Shown: one piece after another, positions 1 through 5,853 of the stretch
Position numbering within the stretch: the stretch's first letter is position 1
Layout of the letters: each line of letters opens with the position of its first letter
Assembly (NCBI GenBank): GCA_016867955.1
Contig: VGIE01000160.1
Span: forward strand, 1 to 5,900
Length of the DNA stretch: 5,900 bases
Direction of reading: 5' to 3'
From: Betaproteobacteria bacterium
GTDB taxonomy: Bacteria; Pseudomonadota; Gammaproteobacteria; Burkholderiales; SG8-39
Program-made: the position numbers and the translations under genes
Notes under the pieces: model-generated
What the model was told of the DNA's origin: nothing
The model's input: only the letters and a program-made list of their open reading frames with translations
Database searches by the model: none

Positions 1-813
1 GGTCACGAAGATGTCCGGCATGGCGTGCTGCTCGATCACCTGGCCCTGGGCCGAGATGACGGTGATGCCGCCATAGGGAATGTCGGCGACGCAGACATTG
101 CCCGCGCTGTCGATGGCCAGGGAATCCAGCACCGAGTAGCCGCCGAGGCCGATCAGCAGGTGTCCGCGCTCCCAGGGCACCGGACCGACCATGCGGCGTA
201 CCCGCCCGGGTTCGGTGATCTCGAATGACCACACGCGGCCGCTCCACGACTCGGCAACGTACAGCGTGCGGTCGTCGGGTGACAGGCCGACCCCGTTGGG
301 ACCGTCCAACGGGAAAATCACCTGCTTGATGAACGAGCCGTCGGTGCGGGCGTAAAACACTGCGCCGCGGTCACGCTGCCTCGCCATGACCTTGCCGCAA
401 TCGCTGAACCAGAACCCGCCATCCTGGTCGAACACCAGGTCATTGGGCCCGCGCAAGGGGATGTCGCCGCAACTGCGGTAGAGGACTTCGCTTTTCCCCG
501 TCTTCAGGTCGACGGCCTCGATCCATCCGCCCACATAGTCCGGTGGCGCGATGCCGGGAAGCGTCTTGTCGCCCGAGGCGTGGAAACTGAAACCGCCGTT
601 GTTGCAGATGTAGCAGCGCCCATCCGGACCGATGGCGGCACCGTTGGGCCCACCGCTCAGTTCAGCCACAACGCGCTTGTCACCGTTTGGCAGCACGCGC
701 ATCAGCGCCTTGCCCTGGATCTCCACCACCAGTACGCTGCCGTCGTCCATGGCCACCGGACCTTCCGGAAAGCGCAGCCCGGTTGCAACGGTCCTGATCT
801 CTGCCTTTTGCAT
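1..813 (-). CDS. SMP-30/gluconolactonase/LRE family protein, C-terminus cut by window edge
   Basis: I read this frame directly: it is open from an ATG at 813 to the left edge (271 codons). The family forms six-bladed beta-propellers that hydrolyse sugar-acid or other lactones using one divalent metal. Against human regucalcin the metal and substrate residues are all present: Glu17 in FPEGP, Asn124 in GPND, Asn173 in GPNG and Asp230 in VLDSLAID, so the enzyme looks active. Propeller-type repeats such as SPDDRTLYVAES are visible. Family members are usually about 290-310 residues, so roughly 20-40 residues are probably missing. No signal peptide is seen, suggesting a cytoplasmic enzyme. Upstream of the ATG there is only a weak ribosome-binding site (GGGA 10 nt away, AGGA almost touching), so the exact start is not certain. 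It is the last gene of the leftward group, 194 bp behind the DUF1932 dehydrogenase. The lactone substrate is unknown. Confidence 0.9.
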   Translation of the reverse strand, partial: MQKAEIRTVATGLRFPEGPVAMDDGSVLVVEIQGKALMRVLPNGDKRVVAELSGGPNGAAIGPDGRCYICNNGGFSFHASGDKTLPGIAPPDYVGGWIEAVDLKTGKSEVLYRSCGDIPLRGPNDLVFDQDGGFWFSDCGKVMARQRDRGAVFYARTDGSFIKQVIFPLDGPNGVGLSPDDRTLYVAESWSGRVWSFEITEPGRVRRMVGPVPWERGHLLIGLGGYSVLDSLAIDSAGNVCVADIPYGGITVISAQGQVIEQHAMPDIFVT

Positions 814-1007
814 GTCCTGCAGTTCCCGTGAATGGTGTCGAAGTCGGGTGCCGCCGAAGGTTGCCTTGCGCTGGCGCCCGGGTCAACCCCCGACCCGACG
901 GCGCAATGTTCCGGATTGGGGCAAAGCGATTCGCCATACGCACCGAGCGGACGGGGACGGCACCCCGGTCGTCCATTCGCGCTGAAGCACAGCGCGTCCC
1001 CCGCACA
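814..1007 (-). other. 194-bp gap with three hairpins between the dehydrogenase and SMP-30 genes
   Basis: No convincing gene is seen here; the overlapping open frames on both strands give Arg/Ala/Pro-rich translations without family features. It holds three inverted repeats: CGCGCTG/CAGCGCG (978-984/990-996, perfect, 5-nt loop), GGACG...GGGG / CCCC...CGTCC (949-974, with a bulge), and CGGGTC/GACCCG (879-884/892-897, 7-nt loop). No clear promoter for the SMP-30 gene could be picked out. The gap may separate the gene from the operon or act as an attenuator or processing region. Confidence 0.5.
949..996 (-). terminator. Tandem hairpins just after the DUF1932 dehydrogenase stop, possible terminator or attenuator
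   Basis: Reading leftward, the first hairpin (996-978, perfect 7-bp G/C-rich stem, 5-nt loop) begins 12 nt after the TGA at 1010-1008 and the second (974-949) follows after 3 nt. Neither is followed by a T-run, so this is not a classical intrinsic terminator. It could stabilise the 3' end of the upstream message or cause partial termination before the SMP-30 gene. Confidence 0.3.
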
Positions 1008-1919
1008 TCATCTGCCCGGCTTGGCCACCTCTGCGGGAGCGGACTGCCCCAATCGTTCGAACACCCGCGATTCGGCAATTTCGCTCACGATGCCTTCGAG
1101 CGTCGCCAAATCTGAGCAGATTCCCGAATCCGCAAGCGCCTGAAAGACCATGGCTGTGCCGTGCGTCATCGGCGCGCCGCCGAGCAACGCGCTCACCACT
1201 TCGCTGACGTCCTTCATCTCCTCTGCCCGCCGCTGCGCGTGCTTGATCGAGGTTCCGACGAGCATGGTCGCGATACGGCCGAAGTCCTCGGCCATGAACG
1301 CGGTGATCGTGCGCTGCACTTCAGCCCGCGTGCCGCATTTTTCGGCCGCTGCGAGCGCCTCGATGATCAGCGCGGTCAGGCCCTTCGTGTACACGCTGCG
1401 CAGGAGTTTCAACTCGGCCGACACGGGCTTGCTCGCATCGACGATACGGGGCATGAACCGGGAGCCATCGAACAGGCTTGCGATGGCTCCGGTCGCGGCG
1501 CCACTCACCAGCAACTCCACCTTGCGGTCGGGCCAGCTGACCGTGTCGGCTATCGCGATGTCGCAGAATGCGACGCCGTGGCCGAGGCATCGGGCCGCGA
1601 TGTGGTCCCGAACCGCGACCGATTTTGCGGTGCAATCCGCATACACCGTACCTGCGGGAATCTCCGGGACCAGCCAGTCCGCAAGAACAGCCGCCCATCG
1701 CGCCTGGGACGTGACGAGTACGACGTCCGCGGCGCGCGCAAACGGCGCGGCATCCGCGTGCATGGCGATCCCCAGCGCCCGGGCCTTGCCCGCGGTGGCC
1801 GATTCCGGCCGCGCATCCAGGCAGAGGACGTCATGGCCGGTTGCGCGCAGCGCCGCCGCCATGGCGGCGCCCACCTCGCCCAAGCCGACAATGCCGACCC
1901 TCATCAGGGGCGCCCGCAC
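1008..1919 (-). CDS. NAD(P)-binding 6-phosphogluconate dehydrogenase-like protein with DUF1932-type C-terminal domain
   Basis: This is a beta-hydroxyacid dehydrogenase relative, expected to oxidise or reduce a 2- or 3-hydroxy/oxo acid with NAD(P). Residues 7-17 (RVGIVGLGEVG) form the Rossmann dinucleotide motif with an intact GxGxxG. LCLDARPE (32-39) ends the second beta strand, where an Asp suggests NAD preference (inference). Residues 165-196, with the run ELKLLRSVYTKG (169-180), match the helical domain known as DUF1932/PF09130; Lys171 sits where the family's catalytic lysine is expected. Length (303) is normal. The start is either GTG at 1919, which touches the preceding TAG and has GGAG 3 nt upstream, or ATG at 1904, which would place the Rossmann strand closer to the N-terminus as is usual. 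Coupling to the upstream binding-protein gene is likely. The substrate is unknown; the neighbours suggest a carboxylic-acid pathway. Confidence 0.88.
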   Translation of the reverse strand: MRAPLMRVGIVGLGEVGAAMAAALRATGHDVLCLDARPESATAGKARALGIAMHADAAPFARAADVVLVTSQARWAAVLADWLVPEIPAGTVYADCTAKSVAVRDHIAARCLGHGVAFCDIAIADTVSWPDRKVELLVSGAATGAIASLFDGSRFMPRIVDASKPVSAELKLLRSVYTKGLTALIIEALAAAEKCGTRAEVQRTITAFMAEDFGRIATMLVGTSIKHAQRRAEEMKDVSEVVSALLGGAPMTHGTAMVFQALADSGICSDLATLEGIVSEIAESRVFERLGQSAPAEVAKPGR

Positions 1920-3047
1920 CTACTCCGGCCGTACGCCTGCTCGCCTCGCGCTCTCCGCGTAGCTGCGCGCTTCATCCTGCATGTACCTGTTCGCCTCATC
2001 CGCCGACCGCACCAGGATGTCGAGACCCAGTTTCTGCATTTGCCCCTGAACCGTCTGCTGGTTTGCCGCCTGCGATGCGGCGGAGGCCAGCTTGTCCATG
2101 GCTGCCCTGGGTGTGCCCACCGGTACATTCAGCATGTGACTGAGGCCATGGATCTGGGGCAGCCCTAGTTCCGCGAAGGTCGGGACGTCCGGGTAGGGTG
2201 CGCGACGCTCCGTCCCGGTGACTGCCAGCACCCGCAGCTTGTCCTTGTAGACAATGCCGCTGTTCATGCCGAGGAAGCCCAGCTGCACATCACCGGCAAG
2301 CAGCCCCTGAACGTACGGTCCGCCGGTGGAATACGGTATGAACACGATGTCCAGGCCGAGCTGCTGCATGGTCACGAGCATCGGAAACCGCGAAGACGGC
2401 GTTCCCGCACCGAAGTTGAATTTCCCCGGCGCCGCCTTGACACGCTCCAGCATCTCCTTGAAGGACTTCCACGGGATATTGACAGGCGTGGTCAGGATCA
2501 GCCGGCCTTCGGTCAGGCCGATCACCGGCGGCAAGTCCTTCAACGGATCGAATCGCAGGTCCTTCATGATGAGCGGCATCAGCGCCAGGCTCGACACCGT
2601 GCCCAGCGCAATCGTGTAGCCGTCCGTGGGCACCTGCCTGGCGACAAATTCGTAACCCAGCATTTCCGCCGCGCCGGGCTTGTTCTCGACCACAACCGGT
2701 TGGCCGAGGAACTTGGGCATCTCTCCCCCGACCACGCGGGCGACGATATCGGGCGCGGTTCCGGGCGACCCCGCGACGATGATTCGCACCGGCTTCAACG
2801 GGAATTCCTGCGCCGCCAACGGCCCCGCCACCGCCATCGCTGCAAACAGGCACAAGGTGGTTCTCAGAGGCCGTTTCAGAATTTCCGAAATGGCCCCGGG
2901 TGTTGGGGAGCCTGAGGGGAGTATCTCCTCAATCTTGAAATGACCTCTTGGAGTGCCTGGCAATGCGCGGGGACGCATCCCCTCGCGCTCCCCTGCTTCA
3001 GGGCGCCCAACAGCAATTCTGTCAGGTGCTCTCGGCAATTGCAGCAT
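1920..3047 (-). CDS. Bug-type (TTT family) periplasmic solute-binding protein with an unusual N-terminal extension
   Basis: This is a periplasmic receptor of the tripartite tricarboxylate transporter class, which binds small carboxylates or related compounds. Typical Bug signatures are present: PVRIIVAGSPG with APDIVAR, GQPVVVENKPGA, TDGYTIALG, and near the end PYPDVPTFAELGLP. A signal peptide is clear at about 57-80: basic LKRPLR, a hydrophobic stretch (TTLCLFAAMAVAG), and cleavage near PLAAQ. The odd part is residues 1-56, rich in Pro, Arg and Gly, which precede the signal peptide and match nothing in the family. The ATG at 3047 nevertheless has a perfect AGGAGG at 5-nt spacing, 30 nt after the reductase stop. 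Other starts are ATG 2978 (GGAG 9 nt upstream), TTG 2855 and ATG 2837, the last inside the signal peptide. No TctA/TctB membrane genes are in the window. The stop TAG directly abuts the next gene's GTG. Confidence 0.9.
   Translation of the reverse strand: MLQLPRAPDRIAVGRPEAGEREGMRPRALPGTPRGHFKIEEILPSGSPTPGAISEILKRPLRTTLCLFAAMAVAGPLAAQEFPLKPVRIIVAGSPGTAPDIVARVVGGEMPKFLGQPVVVENKPGAAEMLGYEFVARQVPTDGYTIALGTVSSLALMPLIMKDLRFDPLKDLPPVIGLTEGRLILTTPVNIPWKSFKEMLERVKAAPGKFNFGAGTPSSRFPMLVTMQQLGLDIVFIPYSTGGPYVQGLLAGDVQLGFLGMNSGIVYKDKLRVLAVTGTERRAPYPDVPTFAELGLPQIHGLSHMLNVPVGTPRAAMDKLASAASQAANQQTVQGQMQKLGLDILVRSADEANRYMQDEARSYAESARRAGVRPE
2969..3031 (+). repeat. Three-hairpin element, copy A, inside the 5' end of the binding-protein gene
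   Basis: Three consecutive hairpins are present: GGGGA-CGCA-TCCCC (2969-2982), CCCTG-CTT-CAGGG (2991-3003), and an arm pair 3003-3013/3019-3029 with nine of eleven pairs (one G:T). The segment aligns without gaps to 5761-5823, at 44 of 63 positions by my count, with conserved stems and the same 8-nt spacer between hairpins 1 and 2. It encodes residues 6-27 of the binding-protein reading frame. It resembles a REP-type palindromic element; I do not recognise a named family. Confidence 0.6.
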
Positions 3048-3052
3048 ATCGT

Positions 3053-3058
3053 CCTCCT
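3053..3058 (-). promoter_or_regulatory. Perfect Shine-Dalgarno for the binding-protein frame
   Basis: The minus strand reads AGGAGG, ACGAT, ATG, which is an ideal ribosome-binding site for a start at 3047. It argues that translation begins here although the signal peptide starts only about 56 codons later. Confidence 0.7.
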
Positions 3059-3077
3059 CATTGTAGACAGCGTCGAT

Positions 3078-4127
3078 TCAAACCGCGCGAAGTGCATCCA
3101 TGCCCGGCGCAATTTCCCCCCTCATGACCTTGTGCACCAGCATCTGGATGTTCGCATTGGCAGGCGTGGGAATGCCGATGTCCTTGCCGCGCGCGACGAC
3201 GAGCCCGTTCATGTCGTCGATCTCCGTTCGGCGCCCCTTCAGCACGTCCTGCGCCATGGACGGGCGATTGTCGTCGGCGCGCAGGATCGCGGTTTCCAGC
3301 AACTGGCGGGTGATGGTGTCCAGGCAGGCCTTGTCGCCTTCGCCGGCGCGTGCCAGCGTTTCCGGATCCAGTCCCTGAGCGGAGCCAAGCGTGTAACCCA
3401 GCGCCTGACCGACCCGCACGGCCTCGGCGGCCAGCCGGATCATCGCCCAGCGCGCCACTTCGTTGCCGTTCTGGTCTGGGCCGCCCAGCCCCGACACGGC
3501 GGCAACGCCGTTGCGCATGACATTCACAATCAGCTTGGTCCAGCGCTCGCCCCACAGATTGGTCGTGGTGCTCGCGCGGTCGGCGGCACCCAGCAGCTTC
3601 GCAACCAGCTCGGCGCGCGGCGTGACGCGCCCATGAACCTCGCCGGCGCGAAACACGACCTGCCCCTCCGCCTCCTTCTGCGTCCGCTTGACTTTCCCCG
3701 GCGCGTAAAGCTCGACGCCAAGGCCCGCAATGGCGACGCCCATGGTGCGCCCCCAGCCGACCACCGAGGCGATCGTCTCCTCGTTGATGGCATTCTGCAG
3801 CGACACCACGAACCCGTTCGGCGACAGGTAGGGTCTGATCATCGTCGCCGCCCACGCGGTGTCATAGGACTTCGCGGTGATGAACGCGATGTCGATCGGG
3901 CGCTGCCGTGACAGTCCCTGCGCTTCATGGATGTGCAGTGCGTTGACGCGTGTCGCGAAATTGTCGCGCGACAGCAGACCGGACAGGTGCACCCCTTCAC
4001 CCCGCATCGCCTCGACGTGCTCGGGGTACTGGTCGATCAACACGACGTCCTCGTGGGCGCGGGTCATGTAGGCGCCGACGTAGCCGCCGATGGCTCCCGC
4101 GCAAACTATCGCGATTCTGGGATTCAT
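3078..4127 (-). CDS. 2-dehydropantoate 2-reductase-like (PanE/ApbA family) dehydrogenase
   Basis: The family reduces 2-oxo acids such as ketopantoate with NADPH; paralogues in catabolic clusters often act on other oxo or hydroxy acids, which I infer here. From the ATG at 4127 the protein has 349 residues, longer than the usual 290-320. The N-terminal Rossmann strand is RIAIVCAGAIGGYVG (4-18), where the usual GAGAIG reads CAGAIG: the first Gly is Cys9 (codon TGC, one base from GGC). SLQNAINEE (109-117) carries the conserved QN. The C-terminal domain has KLIVN (198-202) with the expected catalytic Lys198 and Asn202, and RTEIDDMNG (300-308) with Glu302. I chose the start at 4127 because it puts the Rossmann strand at the N-terminus and has GAGGAG 11 nt upstream; the in-frame ATGs at 4163 and 4190 lack a good ribosome-binding site. 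It is first of the leftward group, 30 nt before the binding-protein ATG. Confidence 0.88.
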   Translation of the reverse strand: MNPRIAIVCAGAIGGYVGAYMTRAHEDVVLIDQYPEHVEAMRGEGVHLSGLLSRDNFATRVNALHIHEAQGLSRQRPIDIAFITAKSYDTAWAATMIRPYLSPNGFVVSLQNAINEETIASVVGWGRTMGVAIAGLGVELYAPGKVKRTQKEAEGQVVFRAGEVHGRVTPRAELVAKLLGAADRASTTTNLWGERWTKLIVNVMRNGVAAVSGLGGPDQNGNEVARWAMIRLAAEAVRVGQALGYTLGSAQGLDPETLARAGEGDKACLDTITRQLLETAILRADDNRPSMAQDVLKGRRTEIDDMNGLVVARGKDIGIPTPANANIQMLVHKVMRGEIAPGMDALRAV

Positions 4128-4401
4128 TGAAGCGGCATCTCCTCTCTCAGGACGCTTCGCCATGCATGCCGCTCGCGATCCATCCGACATAGCGGTTGCT
4201 GCGCGATGCTACACTACGAAACACCAGTCCTCAATGCGGCATTCGGCGCACTATTGCTGGCGCAACCCGACGATTGCCGCACCCGCACTGGCGAGGCCGG
4301 GCCGACGCGAACCGACTGCGGAGGGTACCCCGCGCAATGCCGCGGCGAGTCCGGAGAATGTCGTGCCCTGCCGCCTGACGCCACGCACAACGGAGCGACG
4401 C
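4128..4401. promoter_or_regulatory. Divergent intergenic region between the leftward and rightward gene groups
   Basis: This 274-bp stretch lies between two divergent starts and must hold promoters for both groups unless they are read from outside. The rightward lyase frame is open back to 4090, but that part overlaps the reductase and shows no family similarity, so I treat it as non-coding. Visible items: GAGGAG at 4144-4139 (minus) serving the reductase; GGAG at 4392-4395 serving the lyase with 6-nt spacing; a weak -10-like TACACT at 4210-4215 without a well-spaced -35; and a TAGC-N14-GCTA dyad (4190-4193/4208-4211) that could be an operator. Promoter and operator readings are tentative. 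Confidence 0.4.
4139..4144 (-). promoter_or_regulatory. Ribosome-binding site supporting the reductase start at 4127
   Basis: GAGGAG on the minus strand lies 11 nt before the ATG at 4127, slightly far but usable. An ATG directly abuts it (4138) and opens a 4-codon frame (MPLQ) whose TGA overlaps the real ATG as ATGA, so coupled initiation is possible. Confidence 0.45.
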
Positions 4402-5742
4402 ATGCCGAAATTTCCAGTCTTCACCCCGGACGAAGCCAAGACGTTTCAGCGCGCAATCAACCGCTATCGTGCCCCGGGAGCCTATGAACCCGGCAAGTGG
4501 TCGGTCAGCCCGCTGGCGCGGCGCGCCGACGTGGTCGGCACGTTTCCCGAACGCGTCGTGCTGCGAGACATCGCGCTGCGCACCACCGATCAGATGCCCG
4601 GCGTGGTCCTGTCGCCGGAAGACCGCCTGCGCTTCATGCGCGCCATCGCCGAGACGGGAGTGCCCTCGCTGCTGATCGGCGTGTGCGGGCGCCGCGGCAC
4701 CGAGGAGGTTCGCGCCGAAGTCGAACTCATCAAGTCGATCAATCCGGATTGCGAGATCGCGTACGGCGGGCTGCGCAACCGCGGCGACCTGGAGTTTGCT
4801 GCCAAGGTCGGCATCGACATCGTGCAGTTCTGGGCCGCGCCCTATGTGGAGGCCGCGCCCATGTATGCCGGACAGGGCGTGTATCAGAGGGCCTGGCAGG
4901 ACCAGGACTGGAAGGATGTCAAGGTGCCGATGACGCAGGAGGCGCAGATTGCCTCGGCGCTGGAGTTCGTGAAGTGGGGCCGCGAGACCGGCGTCAAGAC
5001 CTCGGCGGGTATCAACCAGCTGTCCTTCGCCACCGAGAGCTACGTCGAATCGTTCTGCAAGACCATGCATGGAGCTGGCGCGCCGGAGATCGTGCTCTAC
5101 GATGGCGGCAGCGGCATGAGCCCTGAGGGCTACGAACACATGGTCAGGCTGGCGAGGAAGAATGCGCCCGATGCCGTGATCGGGGTGCACACCCACAACA
5201 TGTTCGACCTCGCCATTGCCTGCGCCGTCGCGGCGGCGCGCGCTGGCGCGCAGGTGCTCGAAGTGTCCGTGAACGGGTATTGCTCCGCCTCGGGACAGGC
5301 CGACCTCGCGGCTGCCGCTGCCACCTTCGAGGCGCTGTACGGCGTCCCCACCGGCATCAAGCTCGACAAGCTCACGCCCCTGGCGCGGCTGGGCGAGGAA
5401 ATCACCGGCTACAAGCTCGCCTGGAACAGTCCGGTGACGGGCAAGGAAGTCTACAACTGGGGCGGCACGGAGTTCGTCATCCAGGAACTCAAGATCGACC
5501 CGCTGGTGCACTGGTGCATCGAGCCGGAACTGGTCGGCAACGAGCGGCGCTGGGACGTCACCTTCGACAGCGGCCCGTACACCATGCTGGACAAGCTGCA
5601 GGCCATCGGCGTCAAAGTGGACCACGCGCTGGTCGAGCCGATCCTGGCCGAGGTCAAGGCGGCGATGCGCAGTCTCAGGCGCGTGCTGACCGACGACGAA
5701 GTTCGCGATATCGCCAGGGCCGCCGCAAACAAGGCCAAGTAG
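4402..5742 (+). CDS. DRE-TIM metallolyase-like protein (isopropylmalate/homocitrate synthase type) with altered active site
   Basis: This 446-residue protein has the TIM barrel of pyruvate carboxyltransferase/HMG-CoA lyase-like enzymes, which join or cleave C-C bonds next to carboxylates using a divalent metal. Residues 53-73 (VLRDIALRTTDQMPGVVLSPE) align with the canonical DTTLRDGEQSPGV-type strand. HTHN (263-266) matches the HxH metal motif, and SVNGYCSASGQAD (289-301) the glycine-rich metal loop. The tail (330-446) resembles the linker and post-barrel region of the synthases; no LeuA-type regulatory domain is apparent. Against the canonical set, Arg60, His263 and His265 are kept, but the Asp after Arg is Thr61, the strand-2 Glu is Leu91 and the loop Asn is Gln299. 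The metal site, if any, must therefore differ. The start at 4402 has GGAG 6 nt upstream and begins where family-like sequence starts. It is first of the rightward group, followed by an amidohydrolase. The reaction is unknown. Confidence 0.85.
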   Translation: MPKFPVFTPDEAKTFQRAINRYRAPGAYEPGKWSVSPLARRADVVGTFPERVVLRDIALRTTDQMPGVVLSPEDRLRFMRAIAETGVPSLLIGVCGRRGTEEVRAEVELIKSINPDCEIAYGGLRNRGDLEFAAKVGIDIVQFWAAPYVEAAPMYAGQGVYQRAWQDQDWKDVKVPMTQEAQIASALEFVKWGRETGVKTSAGINQLSFATESYVESFCKTMHGAGAPEIVLYDGGSGMSPEGYEHMVRLARKNAPDAVIGVHTHNMFDLAIACAVAAARAGAQVLEVSVNGYCSASGQADLAAAAATFEALYGVPTGIKLDKLTPLARLGEEITGYKLAWNSPVTGKEVYNWGGTEFVIQELKIDPLVHWCIEPELVGNERRWDVTFDSGPYTMLDKLQAIGVKVDHALVEPILAEVKAAMRSLRRVLTDDEVRDIARAAANKAK

Positions 5743-5760
5743 GAGTGTCCATCACGATCC

Positions 5761-5823
5761 AGGGAATTCTTCCCTCAACCCCCCCTGCTCCAGGGCGCCT
5801 GACGCGAATCCTGTCGGGCGCTC
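5761..5823 (+). repeat. Three-hairpin element, copy B, between the lyase and amidohydrolase genes
   Basis: The hairpins are GGGAA-TTC-TTCCC (5762-5774), CCCTG-CTC-CAGGG (5783-5795), and a nine-pair stem (5795-5803/5813-5821, one G:T). Order, spacing and the central sequence match copy A at 2969-3031. It is bracketed by GGGAATTC (5762-5769) and GAATTCCC (5833-5840), an 8-bp inverted pair that could form an outer stem. It fills most of the 111-bp intercistronic gap and may stabilise or attenuate the message between the two genes. Confidence 0.6.
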
Positions 5824-5853
5824 CAAGGTACTGAATTCCCGGCAAGTCGGGAC

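Noticed and set aside
1161..2168. A 335-codon plus-strand open frame across the DUF1932 and Bug genes
   Set aside because: It is rich in Arg, His and Gly without domain signatures, and it is antisense to two well-supported genes.
2876..3112. A 78-codon minus-strand frame overlapping the Bug N-terminus, considered as evidence of a frameshift
   Set aside because: Its translation has no signal-peptide or Bug features, so it does not supply a better N-terminus.
2940..3911. A 323-codon plus-strand open frame opposite the reductase
   Set aside because: It is an antisense shadow of the PanE-like gene, and its translation shows no recognisable fold.
4128..4190. Longer reductase starting at ATG 4190 or 4163
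   Set aside because: Neither has a good Shine-Dalgarno sequence, and both would add residues ahead of the Rossmann strand that normally begins the protein.
4090..4401. Upstream extension of the lyase frame by 104 codons
   Set aside because: It overlaps the reductase start and the divergent promoter region and shows no similarity to the family; the ATG at 4402 has a proper ribosome-binding site.
4231..5625. A 464-codon open frame on the minus strand opposite the DRE-TIM gene
   Set aside because: It is a high-GC antisense shadow: it shows no family motifs, its composition is His/Arg/Gly-rich, and it lies within a gene with clear homology on the other strand.
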